Below are positions 14,275-22,565 of a stretch of DNA of 25,270 bases, one piece after another (the stretch's first letter is position 1; each line of letters opens with the position of its first letter). Position numbers and translations under genes: made by a program. Source of the DNA: an uncultured Eubacteriales bacterium (GTDB lineage: Bacteria > Bacillota > Clostridia > Oscillospirales > CAG-272); the NCBI GenBank assembly GCA_905187695.1, contig CAJJIY010000021.1:1-25270 (forward strand). Reading direction: 5' to 3'. Under the pieces are notes generated by a model. It did no database searches. It was given only the letters and a program-made list of their open reading frames with translations, and was not told the origin of the DNA.

Positions 14275-15546
14275 TTATTTTATAAATTCAAATTCAAGGT
14301 CGTAGATCCGGACCGTATGTCCGTCCCGGCAACCTTTTTCCTCCAGAAGCGCAATGACGCCGTTTTTTTGAAGCATCCGCTGAAAATAGGAAAGCGACTC
14401 GTAATCGTCAAAATTGACCCGGCCGCAAAGATCGCGGAGCCACGCGCCCTCCACCACAAATACCTCGTTTTCACGCCGGACGGTCATTGCCATGGGATCG
14501 GCCTGTGCCGCGGTACCTTCCGCGTCATGGTTTTCAAAAACCCTGATGGGCGGCAATTCGCGCAGTTTCGCGGCCACGGCGCGCACCAATTCGGGCAATC
14601 CCTCGCCGGTGGCGGCCGAAACAAAGAAGAGTTCTTCTCCCTTTTCTTTGGCATATTCCCGTAACCGCAAGATATAATCGGCCTCACTGTCCATGGCGTC
14701 GGCTTTATTGGCCACCAGCATCTGCAAACGGGTGGCCAGTTCTTCGCTGTAACGCGCCAGTTCCGCATTGACGGTCTCAATATCGCCAATGGGATCTCTG
14801 CCTTCTTCCTCGGAGACATCCACCACATGGAGAAGCAAGCGGCAACGCTCGATATGTCGCAGGAAATCGTGCCCCAATCCCGCGCCGTCGGCCGCGCCCT
14901 CTATCAGCCCCGGAATGTCCGCGGCCACAAAACCGCTTTCCCCACCGGTCTTTACAACGCCAAGGTTGGGAGACAGCGTGGTGAAATGATAGGCCGCGAT
15001 TTTAGGCCGGGCGGCGCTGATGCGGGAAAGAATGGAGGATTTGCCGACGCTCGGCAGACCGATAAGGCCCACATCCGCCAGCATTTTCAGCTCCAGCAGA
15101 AGCTCCCTCTCCTCGCCCTTGGTGCCGTTTTTGGCAAACATGGGCACCTGCCGGGTGGGGGTGGCAAAATGCCGGTTTCCCCAACCGCCGCGCCCGCCGC
15201 GGCAACAGACAAAGTCTTCGTTTCCGGACATATCCTTTAAAATGCGGCCGCTTTCGGCATCCCGCACCAGTGTGCCGCGCGGCACGGTGATGACGACATC
15301 GGGTGCGGTCGCTCCGTGAAATTTGTCACCGCTGCCGTTTCCGCCGTTGCCGGCCACGAATTTGCGGTGATCGCGGAAGTAAAGCAGCGTGGTGGCGCCG
15401 GGATCGACCCGGAAAACAATGCTGCCGCCGTTGCCTCCGTCTCCGCCGTCCGGGCCGCCTCTGGCTACATATTTTTCGCGGTGGAACGCCACGGCGCCGT
15501 TGCCTCCGTCCCCCGCCTTTACATAAATTTTCGCGTGGTCAATCAC
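14275..15546 (-). CDS. obg: GTPase Obg/CgtA
   Basis: This 423-aa GTPase assists late assembly of the 50S ribosomal subunit and stress signalling. It has the glycine-rich Obg fold (about 1-158, many GDGGNGG turns), then the GTPase domain: G1 GLPSVGKS (163-170), switch TTLSPNLGVV (189-198), G3 DIPGLIEG (210-217), G4 NKAD and G5 SAA. A C-terminal OCT domain (about 350-423), found in Firmicutes Obg proteins, completes it. G1 has SVGKS where many homologues have NAGKS; this keeps the P-loop lysine and serine. It is in a minus-strand cluster with a CPBP protease gene 29 bp upstream and ppa 14 bp downstream, rather than beside rplU/rpmA as is common. Confidence 0.97.
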   Translation of the reverse strand: MIDHAKIYVKAGDGGNGAVAFHREKYVARGGPDGGDGGNGGSIVFRVDPGATTLLYFRDHRKFVAGNGGNGSGDKFHGATAPDVVITVPRGTLVRDAESGRILKDMSGNEDFVCCRGGRGGWGNRHFATPTRQVPMFAKNGTKGEERELLLELKMLADVGLIGLPSVGKSSILSRISAARPKIAAYHFTTLSPNLGVVKTGGESGFVAADIPGLIEGAADGAGLGHDFLRHIERCRLLLHVVDVSEEEGRDPIGDIETVNAELARYSEELATRLQMLVANKADAMDSEADYILRLREYAKEKGEELFFVSAATGEGLPELVRAVAAKLRELPPIRVFENHDAEGTAAQADPMAMTVRRENEVFVVEGAWLRDLCGRVNFDDYESLSYFQRMLQKNGVIALLEEKGCRDGHTVRIYDLEFEFIK

Positions 15547-15575
15547 TGTTTTTGTTTCTCCTTTTCAAAGGTGCG

Positions 15576-16673
15576 TTAGGCAGGCAGAATCGAAAGCACA
15601 AAATAGCCCGCACAAACGATGAGAAAGAGCCATGTGCCGACATTCCGGAAAGCCGGACCTACCAGATCGCCGCCGCTAAGCGGATGCGCAAAAGTGCCAT
15701 ATCCCTCCGGGGGCAGGATCACATATTCCGCGCGCTCCAGACGGATACGGCGAAAATAAACGCAAAAGAGAATGAGCCCTACCAGCGCGCCGCCGTAAAG
15801 GATCCCCTCATAGGCCAGCAAACCGAGAACCGGCCAAATGATCTGCGAAATCTCCGAAAGCATCATCTCGGGATCGGGCAGATTCTCCAGATTCTCCAGC
15901 CAATCATAAATCGGCTCCATGCGCGGCAACACGAAAAAGGAAAGCACCGTGCTGACCGAATTGATCACGGCGTGCGGCAGAATCGTGAGCCACACGCGGC
16001 CGCTTTTGGCGTAAATATAACCGAACGCCAGTCCCAAGCCGAAAGCAAAGAAGAACTGCGTGAAATTCCCGTGCCCAAGGCCGAACACCAGCGCTGACAC
16101 GAGGATAGCCGGCCCCTCACCGAAGCGACCCAGCGCATTCATCAACGCGCGGCGGAAAAAGAGTTCCTCCATGACCGGCGCCAGGATCCCCACACACAAA
16201 AGCGCGATGAAAAAGTTTCCCTGCCCCAGATAATCCGAGGCGGAAGAAGGCGGCGTGTGCGTGAGGGACTCGATCACGGAAGAAACGGTGGTGCCGATCA
16301 TGCTTCCCGCCACCAGGAGCGTGCAGGAAACAGCCAGCGCCGCGAAATAGCCACCCTTGCCCAGGCTCTGCTTTGCCGGCACCCTTTGCGGCAACAGGGA
16401 CAGCAGGAAAATACAAAGCGGCAGAACCAAAAGATCAAACGGGATGGAATCCGCCACCCAAACGGCCTCCGGCCGGGCGGCAAACGCCGGGAAAAAGGTG
16501 CGGAGCAGGACCGAAAGAACCAATGACAACCCTATGTGCAGGAGCATCATAAGGGAAAGCACCAAACCGATGCGCAGGAATACGCCGGTGATCTCACGCC
16601 GGTCGATCTCCGGAAACGGCGCCATCGGCTCCGGTGCCAGACGGAAATCTCCCGGATCAAACGAACCGTTCAT
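15576..16673 (-). CDS. CPBP-family intramembrane metalloprotease (CAAX/Abi type)
   Basis: This 365-aa polytopic membrane protein has the three CPBP/Rce1 motifs in order: EE-x-x-FR (E169, E170, F173, R174), F-x-x-x-H (F197, H201) and H-x-x-x-N (H234, N238). About eight hydrophobic helices surround them. Relatives process membrane-associated peptides or act in bacteriocin immunity, but most have no known substrate. Its start codon overlaps the der stop as ATGA (16670-16673), so the two are translationally coupled, which ties it to a ribosome-assembly operon rather than to a bacteriocin locus. The family call is firm; function is unknown. Confidence 0.9.
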   Translation of the reverse strand: MNGSFDPGDFRLAPEPMAPFPEIDRREITGVFLRIGLVLSLMMLLHIGLSLVLSVLLRTFFPAFAARPEAVWVADSIPFDLLVLPLCIFLLSLLPQRVPAKQSLGKGGYFAALAVSCTLLVAGSMIGTTVSSVIESLTHTPPSSASDYLGQGNFFIALLCVGILAPVMEELFFRRALMNALGRFGEGPAILVSALVFGLGHGNFTQFFFAFGLGLAFGYIYAKSGRVWLTILPHAVINSVSTVLSFFVLPRMEPIYDWLENLENLPDPEMMLSEISQIIWPVLGLLAYEGILYGGALVGLILFCVYFRRIRLERAEYVILPPEGYGTFAHPLSGGDLVGPAFRNVGTWLFLIVCAGYFVLSILPA

Positions 16674-18004
16674 GTAGGCATCTCCTCTCCTCTTTCCCGG
16701 ACAATCAGCCGGATCGGTGTACCGCGGAACCCGAAGGTCTCACGCAGACAGTTTTCAAGATAGCGTTGATAGGAAAAATGGAAAAGCTCGGCGCTGTTGC
16801 AGAAAATGACAAAGGTCGGCGGCGCCACCTTGATCTGCGTCATGTAATAGATCTTGAGACGCCGTCCCTTGTCGGAAGGCGGCTGAACGCGGGTGGTGGC
16901 GTCATTGAGGACATCGTTGAGCATCCCGGTCGTGATGCGCAGGCGGGACTGGTCGTAGACATAAGTGATATGCTTGAAGACCTCCTGGATCCGCTGACCG
17001 GTCTTGGCCGAGACGAAAAGGAGCGGCGCATACTGAAGATAGGCCAGCGCTTCATAGACATCCTTGGTATAATTCCCGACTGTCTGATTATCCTTTTCCA
17101 CGCTGTCCCACTTGTTGACGAGGATGATTACCGCCTTCCCCGCCTCATGCGCAATGCCGGCAATACGCTCGTCCTGCTCGGTCACGCCCTCGCCCGCGTC
17201 GATCATAAGGAGACACACATCGGCGCGTTCCACCGCCATGTGCGCCCGGAGCACACTGTATTTTTCAATTTTATCGTTCACCTTTGACTGCCGCCGGATG
17301 CCGGCCGTATCGATGAAGGTAAATTTGCCGTATTCGTTTTCCACGCGCGTGTCGACCGCATCCCGCGTGGTGCCCGGAATATCCGACACAATCAGGCGCT
17401 GTGCGCCGACCATCCGGTTGATGATGGAGGATTTCCCAGCGTTCGGTTTGCCGATGACGGCCACCTTGATACTGTCGTCCTCGGTCTCTTCCCCCGCTTC
17501 ATGGGGCAACAGTGCCAACGCTTCGTCCAGCACATCGCCGGTACCGGTGCCGTGCACCGAGGAAACGGCCACCGGATCCACCGGGAAACCGAGCTCGTAA
17601 AATTCGTAATATTCCGTCGGGAGCGCACCCACGCTGTCGCATTTGTTGACCACCGGAATGACCGGCTTTCCGCTTCGCTTGAGAAGAGCGGCTACCTCGC
17701 GGTCGGCCGCTGTCACCCCGGTGCGGACATCGCAAAGAAAAAGAATAACATCGGCGCTTTCCACGGCAATCTCGGCCTGAAATTTCATCTGCGACAGAAT
17801 TACATCGTTGCTTTTCGGTTCGATCCCGCCGGTATCAATGAGCGTGAGACGGCGGCCGCACCATTCGGTCTCGCCGTAAATCCGGTCGCGCGTGACGCCG
17901 GGCGTGTCCTCCACGATCGAGCGGCGCTCGCCGATCAGTTTATTAAAGAAAGTGCTTTTGCCCACATTGGGGCGGCCGACAATGGCCAGAATCGGATTTG
18001 CCAT
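16670..18004 (-). CDS. der: GTPase Der (EngA), double-GTPase ribosome assembly factor
   Basis: This 444-aa protein has two consecutive Era-like GTPase domains and a C-terminal KH-like domain (about 355-444), the unique Der architecture. The first P-loop is GRPNVGKS (10-17), with DTGG (57-60) and NKCD (120-123); the second is GKPNAGKS (185-192), with DTAG (232-235) and NKWD (297-300). Der is essential for 50S subunit maturation. It begins 15 bp after the DUF512 gene stop, an adjacency often seen in Clostridia, and its stop overlaps the start of the CPBP protease gene. Confidence 0.98.
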   Translation of the reverse strand: MANPILAIVGRPNVGKSTFFNKLIGERRSIVEDTPGVTRDRIYGETEWCGRRLTLIDTGGIEPKSNDVILSQMKFQAEIAVESADVILFLCDVRTGVTAADREVAALLKRSGKPVIPVVNKCDSVGALPTEYYEFYELGFPVDPVAVSSVHGTGTGDVLDEALALLPHEAGEETEDDSIKVAVIGKPNAGKSSIINRMVGAQRLIVSDIPGTTRDAVDTRVENEYGKFTFIDTAGIRRQSKVNDKIEKYSVLRAHMAVERADVCLLMIDAGEGVTEQDERIAGIAHEAGKAVIILVNKWDSVEKDNQTVGNYTKDVYEALAYLQYAPLLFVSAKTGQRIQEVFKHITYVYDQSRLRITTGMLNDVLNDATTRVQPPSDKGRRLKIYYMTQIKVAPPTFVIFCNSAELFHFSYQRYLENCLRETFGFRGTPIRLIVRERGEEMPT

Positions 18005-18019
18005 AGATGCTTCTCCTTT

Positions 18020-19348
18020 TTAGTAAGGTTTGTTCACGCCCAGAAAGGCCGCAAGCAGGGTTGCGCCGTCCCCCTCGGTGGGGTGGATCTTCACGCCGAG
18101 TTTTTCGGACAGTTCGCCTGGGGTCATGCCGCAAAGAAACAGGTCGCCCTCGGCACGCAACATATTGCGGGGGATAAGCAGTTCCGCCCCCAGTTCTTTT
18201 CCGGCCAGCTGTTCGGAAAGATCCCGGCCGGTCAGAAGCCCCGCCACCGTAATTTCCGGGCCGAAAAAGTGATTTTCAATCTCATAAACCAGCACCCGGA
18301 GCCCCGGCACCAGGCGCTCGGTGGCGCCGGCCAGTTCCCGCATGGTCGGTGCGGCGGCCCGGCCGGTGGCCAATGACACCGTGCGGGGCGCAGACAGCTT
18401 TCCTCCCGGCAGATAATCGGAAAGGAAGGGCAGTTCGGCCGAAAAATCGTCGGTCAGCGAGCGGATCATGCCAACGCCGTTGTCATACTGCGGATAATCC
18501 CCGTAATAATCGGCCGGGGGCATGGGCAGACCCGCTTTCAGATAAAATTCATCGGCACAGCAGAAGATCCGCTCCCCGAAGCGCCGAATACATTCTTCCC
18601 CCATTTCATCCACCTGACGGACGACGGCGGCCGCCTCTCCGGGCGAAAACGGGGAAAGCGGAAAAAGGCCCTCTCTGAATTTTGTCAGCCCTGCCGGAAC
18701 AATCGAAACGCTCCCCATGGCGGGAAACAGCTCCGAAAGATCCGACATGGTACGCGAAAGTGCCGCGCCATCGTTGACGCCCCGGCAGAGCACCACCTGC
18801 CCGCACAGCGCAATACCGGCATCAGCCATCCGGCGCAGATAAGAAAGCACCTCGCCCGCGCGGGGATTTTTCATCATTTTGACGCGCAATTCGGGATCGG
18901 TGGTGTGCACCGAGACATTGACCGGCGACAGGTGCATCCGGATGATACGCTCCACATCCTCGTCATGAAGATTGGTCAGCGTGATGTAGTTGCCATGCAG
19001 GAAAGAAAGGCGGGCATCGTCATCTTTAAAATAAAGCGTCGGGCGCAGACCCTTGGGCAGCTGGTCGATAAAACAGAAAATGCACTTGTTGGCGCAATGC
19101 TGTTTTTTATCCATGAGCGGTGTTTCAAATTCCAGGCCCACATCGTCGTAAACACCCTTCCGGATGTGCACCAGGAGCGGTTTTCCCTCTCTGGAAAGCG
19201 CCAGTGTGACATCCTGCTCCGAAAGATAAAAACGATAGTCCAGCACATCGGCAATGAGATGGCCGTTAATGGTCGCAAGCTCGTCTCCGGGAAGGATACC
19301 GGCCGCCGCCGCCGCGCTTTTTTCCTCCACGGCCGTAATACGGACCAT
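18020..19348 (-). CDS. DUF512 family protein: PDZ-like N-terminus plus radical SAM-like domain
   Basis: This 442-aa protein has a PDZ-like start (about 1-65, AGILPGDELATINGH), then a cysteine cluster C85-x3-C89-x2-C92 (CANKCIFCF) like the radical SAM iron-sulfur site, followed by a barrel-like region and the DUF512 C-terminal domain (about 290-435). Such proteins are widespread in Firmicutes and usually sit next to der, as here, but their reaction is unknown. It is the first gene of the run DUF512-der-CPBP-obg-ppa and has its own promoter. The ATG follows GGGAGGG. Family recognition is confident; activity is only inferred from the cysteine motif. Confidence 0.88.
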   Translation of the reverse strand: MVRITAVEEKSAAAAAGILPGDELATINGHLIADVLDYRFYLSEQDVTLALSREGKPLLVHIRKGVYDDVGLEFETPLMDKKQHCANKCIFCFIDQLPKGLRPTLYFKDDDARLSFLHGNYITLTNLHDEDVERIIRMHLSPVNVSVHTTDPELRVKMMKNPRAGEVLSYLRRMADAGIALCGQVVLCRGVNDGAALSRTMSDLSELFPAMGSVSIVPAGLTKFREGLFPLSPFSPGEAAAVVRQVDEMGEECIRRFGERIFCCADEFYLKAGLPMPPADYYGDYPQYDNGVGMIRSLTDDFSAELPFLSDYLPGGKLSAPRTVSLATGRAAAPTMRELAGATERLVPGLRVLVYEIENHFFGPEITVAGLLTGRDLSEQLAGKELGAELLIPRNMLRAEGDLFLCGMTPGELSEKLGVKIHPTEGDGATLLAAFLGVNKPY

Positions 19349-19381
19349 CGTTTTCCCTCCCTTCCTCTATATGAGTATTAT

Positions 19382-19410
19382 ATTATAACACAGATTATAA
19401 AAAAAAGCAA
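19382..19410 (-). promoter_or_regulatory. Promoter of the DUF512-der operon
   Basis: Minus-strand TTGCTT (19410-19405) and a perfect TATAAT (19387-19382) are 17 bp apart, with TG one base before the -10. It lies between the rny terminator and the DUF512 start. Confidence 0.7.
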
Positions 19411-19420
19411 CACCGAAGCG

Positions 19421-19456
19421 AAAAAAAGGAGACTGCCGCCCAAAGCGGCAATCCCC
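19421..19456 (-). terminator. Intrinsic terminator of rny
   Basis: On the minus strand GGGGATTGCCGC pairs with GCGGCAGTCTCC (about 12 pairs with two G-T) and is followed by seven T residues. It sits 10 bp after the rny stop and upstream of the next promoter. Confidence 0.88.
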
Positions 19457-19465
19457 TCTTTCTTT

Positions 19466-21007
19466 TTACTTGGCATAATCCACCGCGCGGCTCTCGCGGA
19501 TGAGGTTGACCTTAATCTGTCCGGGGTATTTGACCTCGTCCTGAATCTTTTTGGCCATCTCGCGGGCAATGAGTTTCATGCCGTCGTCGGTGACATCTTC
19601 CGGCTTGACCATCACGCGCAGTTCGCGGCCGGCCTGAATGGCATAGGCCTTTTCCACACCGTCAAAGCCCTTGGCGATCTCCTCCAGCTTTTCAAGACGC
19701 TTGATGTAGTTTTCCAGATCCTCGCGGCGCGCGCCGGGACGGGACGCGGAAATGGCATCCGCCGCCTGTACCAGCACAGCGATGACGGTCTGCGGCTCGA
19801 CATCGTTGTGATGTGCCTCGATTGCATGAATGACCTCGCGGCTTTCCTTATACTTCTTGGCCACGCTCACGCCGAGTTCGACATGAGTCCCTTCCACATC
19901 ATGCGGGAAGGCTTTTCCGATATCATGAAGCAGACCCGCGCGCTTGGCAGTCGCGGCATCCGCGCCGAGCTCCTCAGCCATGATCCCGGCCAGAAAGGCC
20001 ACTTCAATGGAATGCTTGAGCACATTCTGGCCGTAGCTGGTACGGTAACGAAGCCGCCCCAGCAGTTTGACCAGTTCGGGATGCAGGTTGGGAATGCCGA
20101 CCTCATAGGTGGCGCGTTCACCGGCCTGCTTGATAAGCGCCTCGACCTCGCGGCGGGATTTTTCCACCGTTTCCTCGATGCGTGCAGGATGAATCCGCCC
20201 GTCCGAGATCAGTTTTTCCAGTGTGAGACGCGCCACCTCGCGGCGGACAGGATCAAAACCGGAAAGCGTGATGGCCTCCGGGGTATCGTCGATAATCAGT
20301 TCCACGCCGGTGAGCGTTTCCAGCTTCTGGATGTTGCGCCCCTCACGGCCGATAATGCGCCCCTTCATCTCCTCGCTGGGGATCTGCACCACCGACACCG
20401 TGCTTTCGGCCACATGGTCAGTCGCACAGCGCTGAATGGCCAGGGAGAGAATGTTGCGCGCCTTGATTTCAGCCTCGTCCTTGAACTCGGCATCCAGTTC
20501 GTCCAGACGCTGAGCCAGCTCGTGTTTGGCCTCGCTCTCCACCCGTTCGATCAGTTCTTCTTTGGCCTCTTCCGCCGTCAGCCCCGCCAGTTCCTCCAGT
20601 TTTTTCTTGTGCGCGGCCAGCGTTTCCTCGATCTCGGCTTTCAGAGCATCGTTTTCCTGCAGTTTTTGTTCCAGACGCTCGTTTTTCTTTTCCAGCGCTT
20701 CGGACTTCTGATCCAGATTTTCTTCTTTCTGGGTCAGTCTGCGTTCGGTGCGGGTAATTTCCGTGCGCCGTTCTTTGAGTTCAGCCTCGGATTCGTTCCG
20801 CTTTTGCAGAATTTCTTCCTTGGCCTCGAGCAATTTTTCTTTTCTCATCGCTTCCGCCTGTTTTGCGCAGGCCGAAAGGATGCGTTCCGCTTCTGCCTTG
20901 GCGGAGCCGATTTTCTTCTCCGCAATGGCCCGGCGTAAAGCAAAGCCGATGACCGCGCCCAGAACGAGCGCCGCCGCCATCAGCCCGATGGCAAGCCCTA
21001 TGCCCAT
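19466..21007 (-). CDS. rny: Ribonuclease Y
   Basis: This 513-aa membrane-anchored endoribonuclease initiates mRNA decay in Firmicutes. It has an N-terminal membrane helix (about 4-24), a long coiled coil (about 30-180, Lys/Glu-rich), a KH RNA-binding domain with GRIIGREGRNI (216-226), and an HD metal-dependent phosphodiesterase domain with H361-D362 (HDIGK) and the EAHHND segment. Length is standard (about 520 aa). It is transcribed alone from a promoter with a 17-bp spacer and ends in its own terminator. It lies divergent to the HPr-like gene. Confidence 0.98.
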   Translation of the reverse strand: MGIGLAIGLMAAALVLGAVIGFALRRAIAEKKIGSAKAEAERILSACAKQAEAMRKEKLLEAKEEILQKRNESEAELKERRTEITRTERRLTQKEENLDQKSEALEKKNERLEQKLQENDALKAEIEETLAAHKKKLEELAGLTAEEAKEELIERVESEAKHELAQRLDELDAEFKDEAEIKARNILSLAIQRCATDHVAESTVSVVQIPSEEMKGRIIGREGRNIQKLETLTGVELIIDDTPEAITLSGFDPVRREVARLTLEKLISDGRIHPARIEETVEKSRREVEALIKQAGERATYEVGIPNLHPELVKLLGRLRYRTSYGQNVLKHSIEVAFLAGIMAEELGADAATAKRAGLLHDIGKAFPHDVEGTHVELGVSVAKKYKESREVIHAIEAHHNDVEPQTVIAVLVQAADAISASRPGARREDLENYIKRLEKLEEIAKGFDGVEKAYAIQAGRELRVMVKPEDVTDDGMKLIAREMAKKIQDEVKYPGQIKVNLIRESRAVDYAK

Positions 21008-21104
21008 TTTTCTACCTCCTTTTTGGATTTTGGGTTGGATTTTCGTTCATATATACAAAATAAAGGTGCCCCATGACGGGCCCGGGAATTGTATACAGTA
21101 TTTA

Positions 21105-21133
21105 ATTATACACAGATTTAAGCAAAAAGTCAA
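21105..21133 (-). promoter_or_regulatory. Sigma-A promoter of rny
   Basis: Minus-strand TTGACT (21133-21128) and TATAAT (21110-21105) are 17 bp apart, preceded by TGTG at the -10. The leader to the ATG is about 90 nt. Confidence 0.82.
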
Positions 21134-21177
21134 GGGAAAAACCGATATTTATACGGGCTTTTTCGTGCCCGGCGGAC

Positions 21178-21206
21178 TTGACAAGCAGGGGAATCTCTGC
21201 TATAAT
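21178..21206 (+). promoter_or_regulatory. Sigma-A promoter of the HPr-like gene
   Basis: TTGACA (21178-21183) and TATAAT (21201-21206) are perfect consensus with a 17-bp spacer, diverging from the rny promoter 45 bp away. The leader is about 27 nt and holds AAAAGGAG before the ATG. Confidence 0.88.
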
Positions 21207-21239
21207 GTAAAAAAGCGCCATATGAAAAGGAGTTTTACC

Positions 21240-21473
21240 ATGAAAAGTGTGAAAATCAAACTGTCTACCATCGCCGATGTGCGTGATTTTGTAAACATCG
21301 TTTCCAAGAGCGACACCGAGATCGACCTGACTTCCGGCCGCTATGTGGTGGACGGCAAATCCATCATGGGCATTTTCAGCCTGGATCTGCTCTCTCCGAT
21401 CACACTGACCGCTCACACGGATGACACCGACGCGCTTTTTGCCGCGCTCGACCGTTTCATCATCAAAGACTGA
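21240..21473 (+). CDS. HPr-like small protein lacking the phosphorylatable histidine
   Basis: This 77-aa protein begins at the ATG after AAAAGGAG; a long upstream extension of the frame has no ribosome site. The second half, GRYVVDGKSIMGIFSLDL (33-50), matches the HPr segment around the regulatory serine (KSIMG; S41 aligns with Ser46 of B. subtilis HPr). The N-terminal segment where HPr has GIHARPA reads STIADVRDFVN, so the His15 that carries phosphate in sugar transport is missing. It cannot act as an ordinary phosphocarrier. It may be a regulatory relative using only the serine face. Similar short proteins are, to my knowledge, common in Clostridia without an assigned function. It is monocistronic, with a consensus promoter and terminators. 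Confidence 0.85.
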   Translation: MKSVKIKLSTIADVRDFVNIVSKSDTEIDLTSGRYVVDGKSIMGIFSLDLLSPITLTAHTDDTDALFAALDRFIIKD

Positions 21474-21491
21474 GTCCGCAAGCCGAAAGAC

Positions 21492-21526
21492 CGGAAGGCG
21501 GCCGAAACCGCGACCTGCCGTTTTTT
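21492..21526 (+). terminator. Terminator 1 after the HPr-like gene
   Basis: CGG-A-AGG-CGG pairs with CCG-CGA-CCT-G-CCG around loop CCGAAA, with one mismatch and a 3-nt bulge, followed by six T residues. It is the first of three stacked hairpins. Confidence 0.6.
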
Positions 21527-21528
21527 CA

Positions 21529-21568
21529 ACCCGTTCCCGGGGATTCCTCCGGGAACGGGTGTTTTTTT
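21529..21568 (+). terminator. Terminator 2 after the HPr-like gene
   Basis: ACCCGTTCCCGG and CCGGGAACGGGT form a perfect 12-bp stem with an 8-nt loop, followed by GTTTTTTT. Confidence 0.92.
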
Positions 21569-21574
21569 CGCTAT

Positions 21575-21610
21575 AAAAGAGGCCGGAATGTGACTTCCGG
21601 CCTCTTTTTT
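21575..21610. terminator. Terminator 3, bidirectional, shared with the convergent LysR gene
   Basis: AGAGGCCGGAA and TTCCGGCCTCT form an 11-bp stem flanked by AAA on the left and TTTTTT on the right. It abuts the stop codon of the minus-strand LysR gene and can end both transcripts. Confidence 0.9.
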
Positions 21611-22508
21611 ATTTGTAAAGTTTGAGCGTTTCGTTATAACTTTTGACCAGATCGTGAAGCAGATCAAACTGGGTGAAATCGCTGCGGTAGGCAATGTTGA
21701 TTTCCCGCATCATACTGAGGTTTTCCACGGGCAGGGTGACGATCTTGCCCTTTTTGAGTTCGTCCAGGCACACGCTTCGCGCCAGGATCGACACGCCGAA
21801 ATCCCGCCGGATCAGGTCTTTGATAGTGGCGATGTTGTCCACCTCCAGAATCACATTGAAATCACTGATACTCATATTGTTGCTTTCCAGATGCGCCATA
21901 AAAAGATTCCGCGTGCCGGAGTTGGGCAAACGCAGGATCATTTTTTCTTTTTTGAGCTCGTTCAGCGTCACCATGCTCTTCTTTGCAAAAGGATGGTCGG
22001 GCGAGACCGCCAACACCAGATAGTCGGTGTCCATGAGCAGATAGCGGATATCCGGGTCATGGCTCCGCCCCTCCACAATCGCCAGATCGATCTCATAGGT
22101 TTTCAGCATCATATAAAGATTACTTATAGTGTCGGTAATCATTTTAATGTTTACCTTCGGATTTTTGGAGCAATAACTGGCCAGTGCCTCGGCAATCGGA
22201 TTGCTCTCGGCGGTGTGCGTCACACCGATGGTCAGGTGGGTGGTCAGACTGCTGCCATCCCTGATATCGTTCTGAAGCGCGGTATAAAGACCCAGCATTT
22301 TTTTGGCGCATTTCAGCACCTCATCTCCCTGCCTGGTCAGCAGTAATTTGCCGTGTCCGCGCTCAAAAACCGTCACGCCCAGTTCTTCTTCCAGCGTTTT
22401 GATATGCTGGCTGACAGCCGGCTGGGTGATATTCAGTTTTTGCGCCGCCCCGACAAAGCTGCCGCACTCACTGACAGCCAGAAGCGTATACACTTTGTGA
22501 TCGACCAT
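21609..22508 (-). CDS. LysR-family transcriptional regulator (first of a paralogous pair)
   Basis: This 299-aa regulator starts at the ATG behind TGGAGGGC (22513-22520); a 38-residue longer reading has no ribosome site. The N-terminal winged helix-turn-helix covers about 1-65 (GSFVGAAQKLNITQPAVSQH, typical LysR recognition helix), followed by a linker helix and a two-lobe periplasmic-binding-like effector domain (about 90-299). The C-terminal half aligns residue for residue with the LysR on the opposite strand (DLAIVEG, MLDTDYLVLAV, NLSMMREI patterns), so the two arose by duplication. They diverge from a shared region with LysR-type inverted repeats. The ligand is unknown. Confidence 0.93.
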   Translation of the reverse strand: MVDHKVYTLLAVSECGSFVGAAQKLNITQPAVSQHIKTLEEELGVTVFERGHGKLLLTRQGDEVLKCAKKMLGLYTALQNDIRDGSSLTTHLTIGVTHTAESNPIAEALASYCSKNPKVNIKMITDTISNLYMMLKTYEIDLAIVEGRSHDPDIRYLLMDTDYLVLAVSPDHPFAKKSMVTLNELKKEKMILRLPNSGTRNLFMAHLESNNMSISDFNVILEVDNIATIKDLIRRDFGVSILARSVCLDELKKGKIVTLPVENLSMMREINIAYRSDFTQFDLLHDLVKSYNETLKLYK

Positions 22509-22528
22509 TCTCGCCCTCCATAAGTTTA

Positions 22529-22540
22529 ATTTATATAAAT
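22529..22540. promoter_or_regulatory. 12-bp palindrome in the LysR intergenic region
   Basis: ATTTATATAAAT is a perfect palindrome 20 bp upstream of the minus-strand LysR start. It could be an autoregulatory operator or simply an AT-rich promoter element; no clear -35/-10 pair for the minus-strand gene was found. Confidence 0.35.
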
Positions 22541-22550
22541 GTAGGTTTTT

Positions 22551-22565
22551 ATAATTTGACATTAT
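22551..22565. promoter_or_regulatory. LysR-type operator (T-N11-A) overlapping the -35 box
   Basis: ATAAT-TTGAC-ATTAT is an interrupted palindrome with the T-N11-A pattern (T at 22552, A at 22564) of LysR boxes. It covers the -35 hexamer of the plus-strand promoter, so either LysR protein bound here could repress or tune the operon. Confidence 0.5.

Noticed and set aside
18905..20938. 677-aa open frame antisense to the DUF512 and rny genes
   Set aside because: It crosses two real genes and their terminator/promoter region on the other strand, has no ribosome site and no family features; a shadow of rny.
22509..22560. Promoter of the minus-strand LysR gene
   Set aside because: AT-rich hexamers occur, but no -35/-10 pair with acceptable spacing could be chosen.
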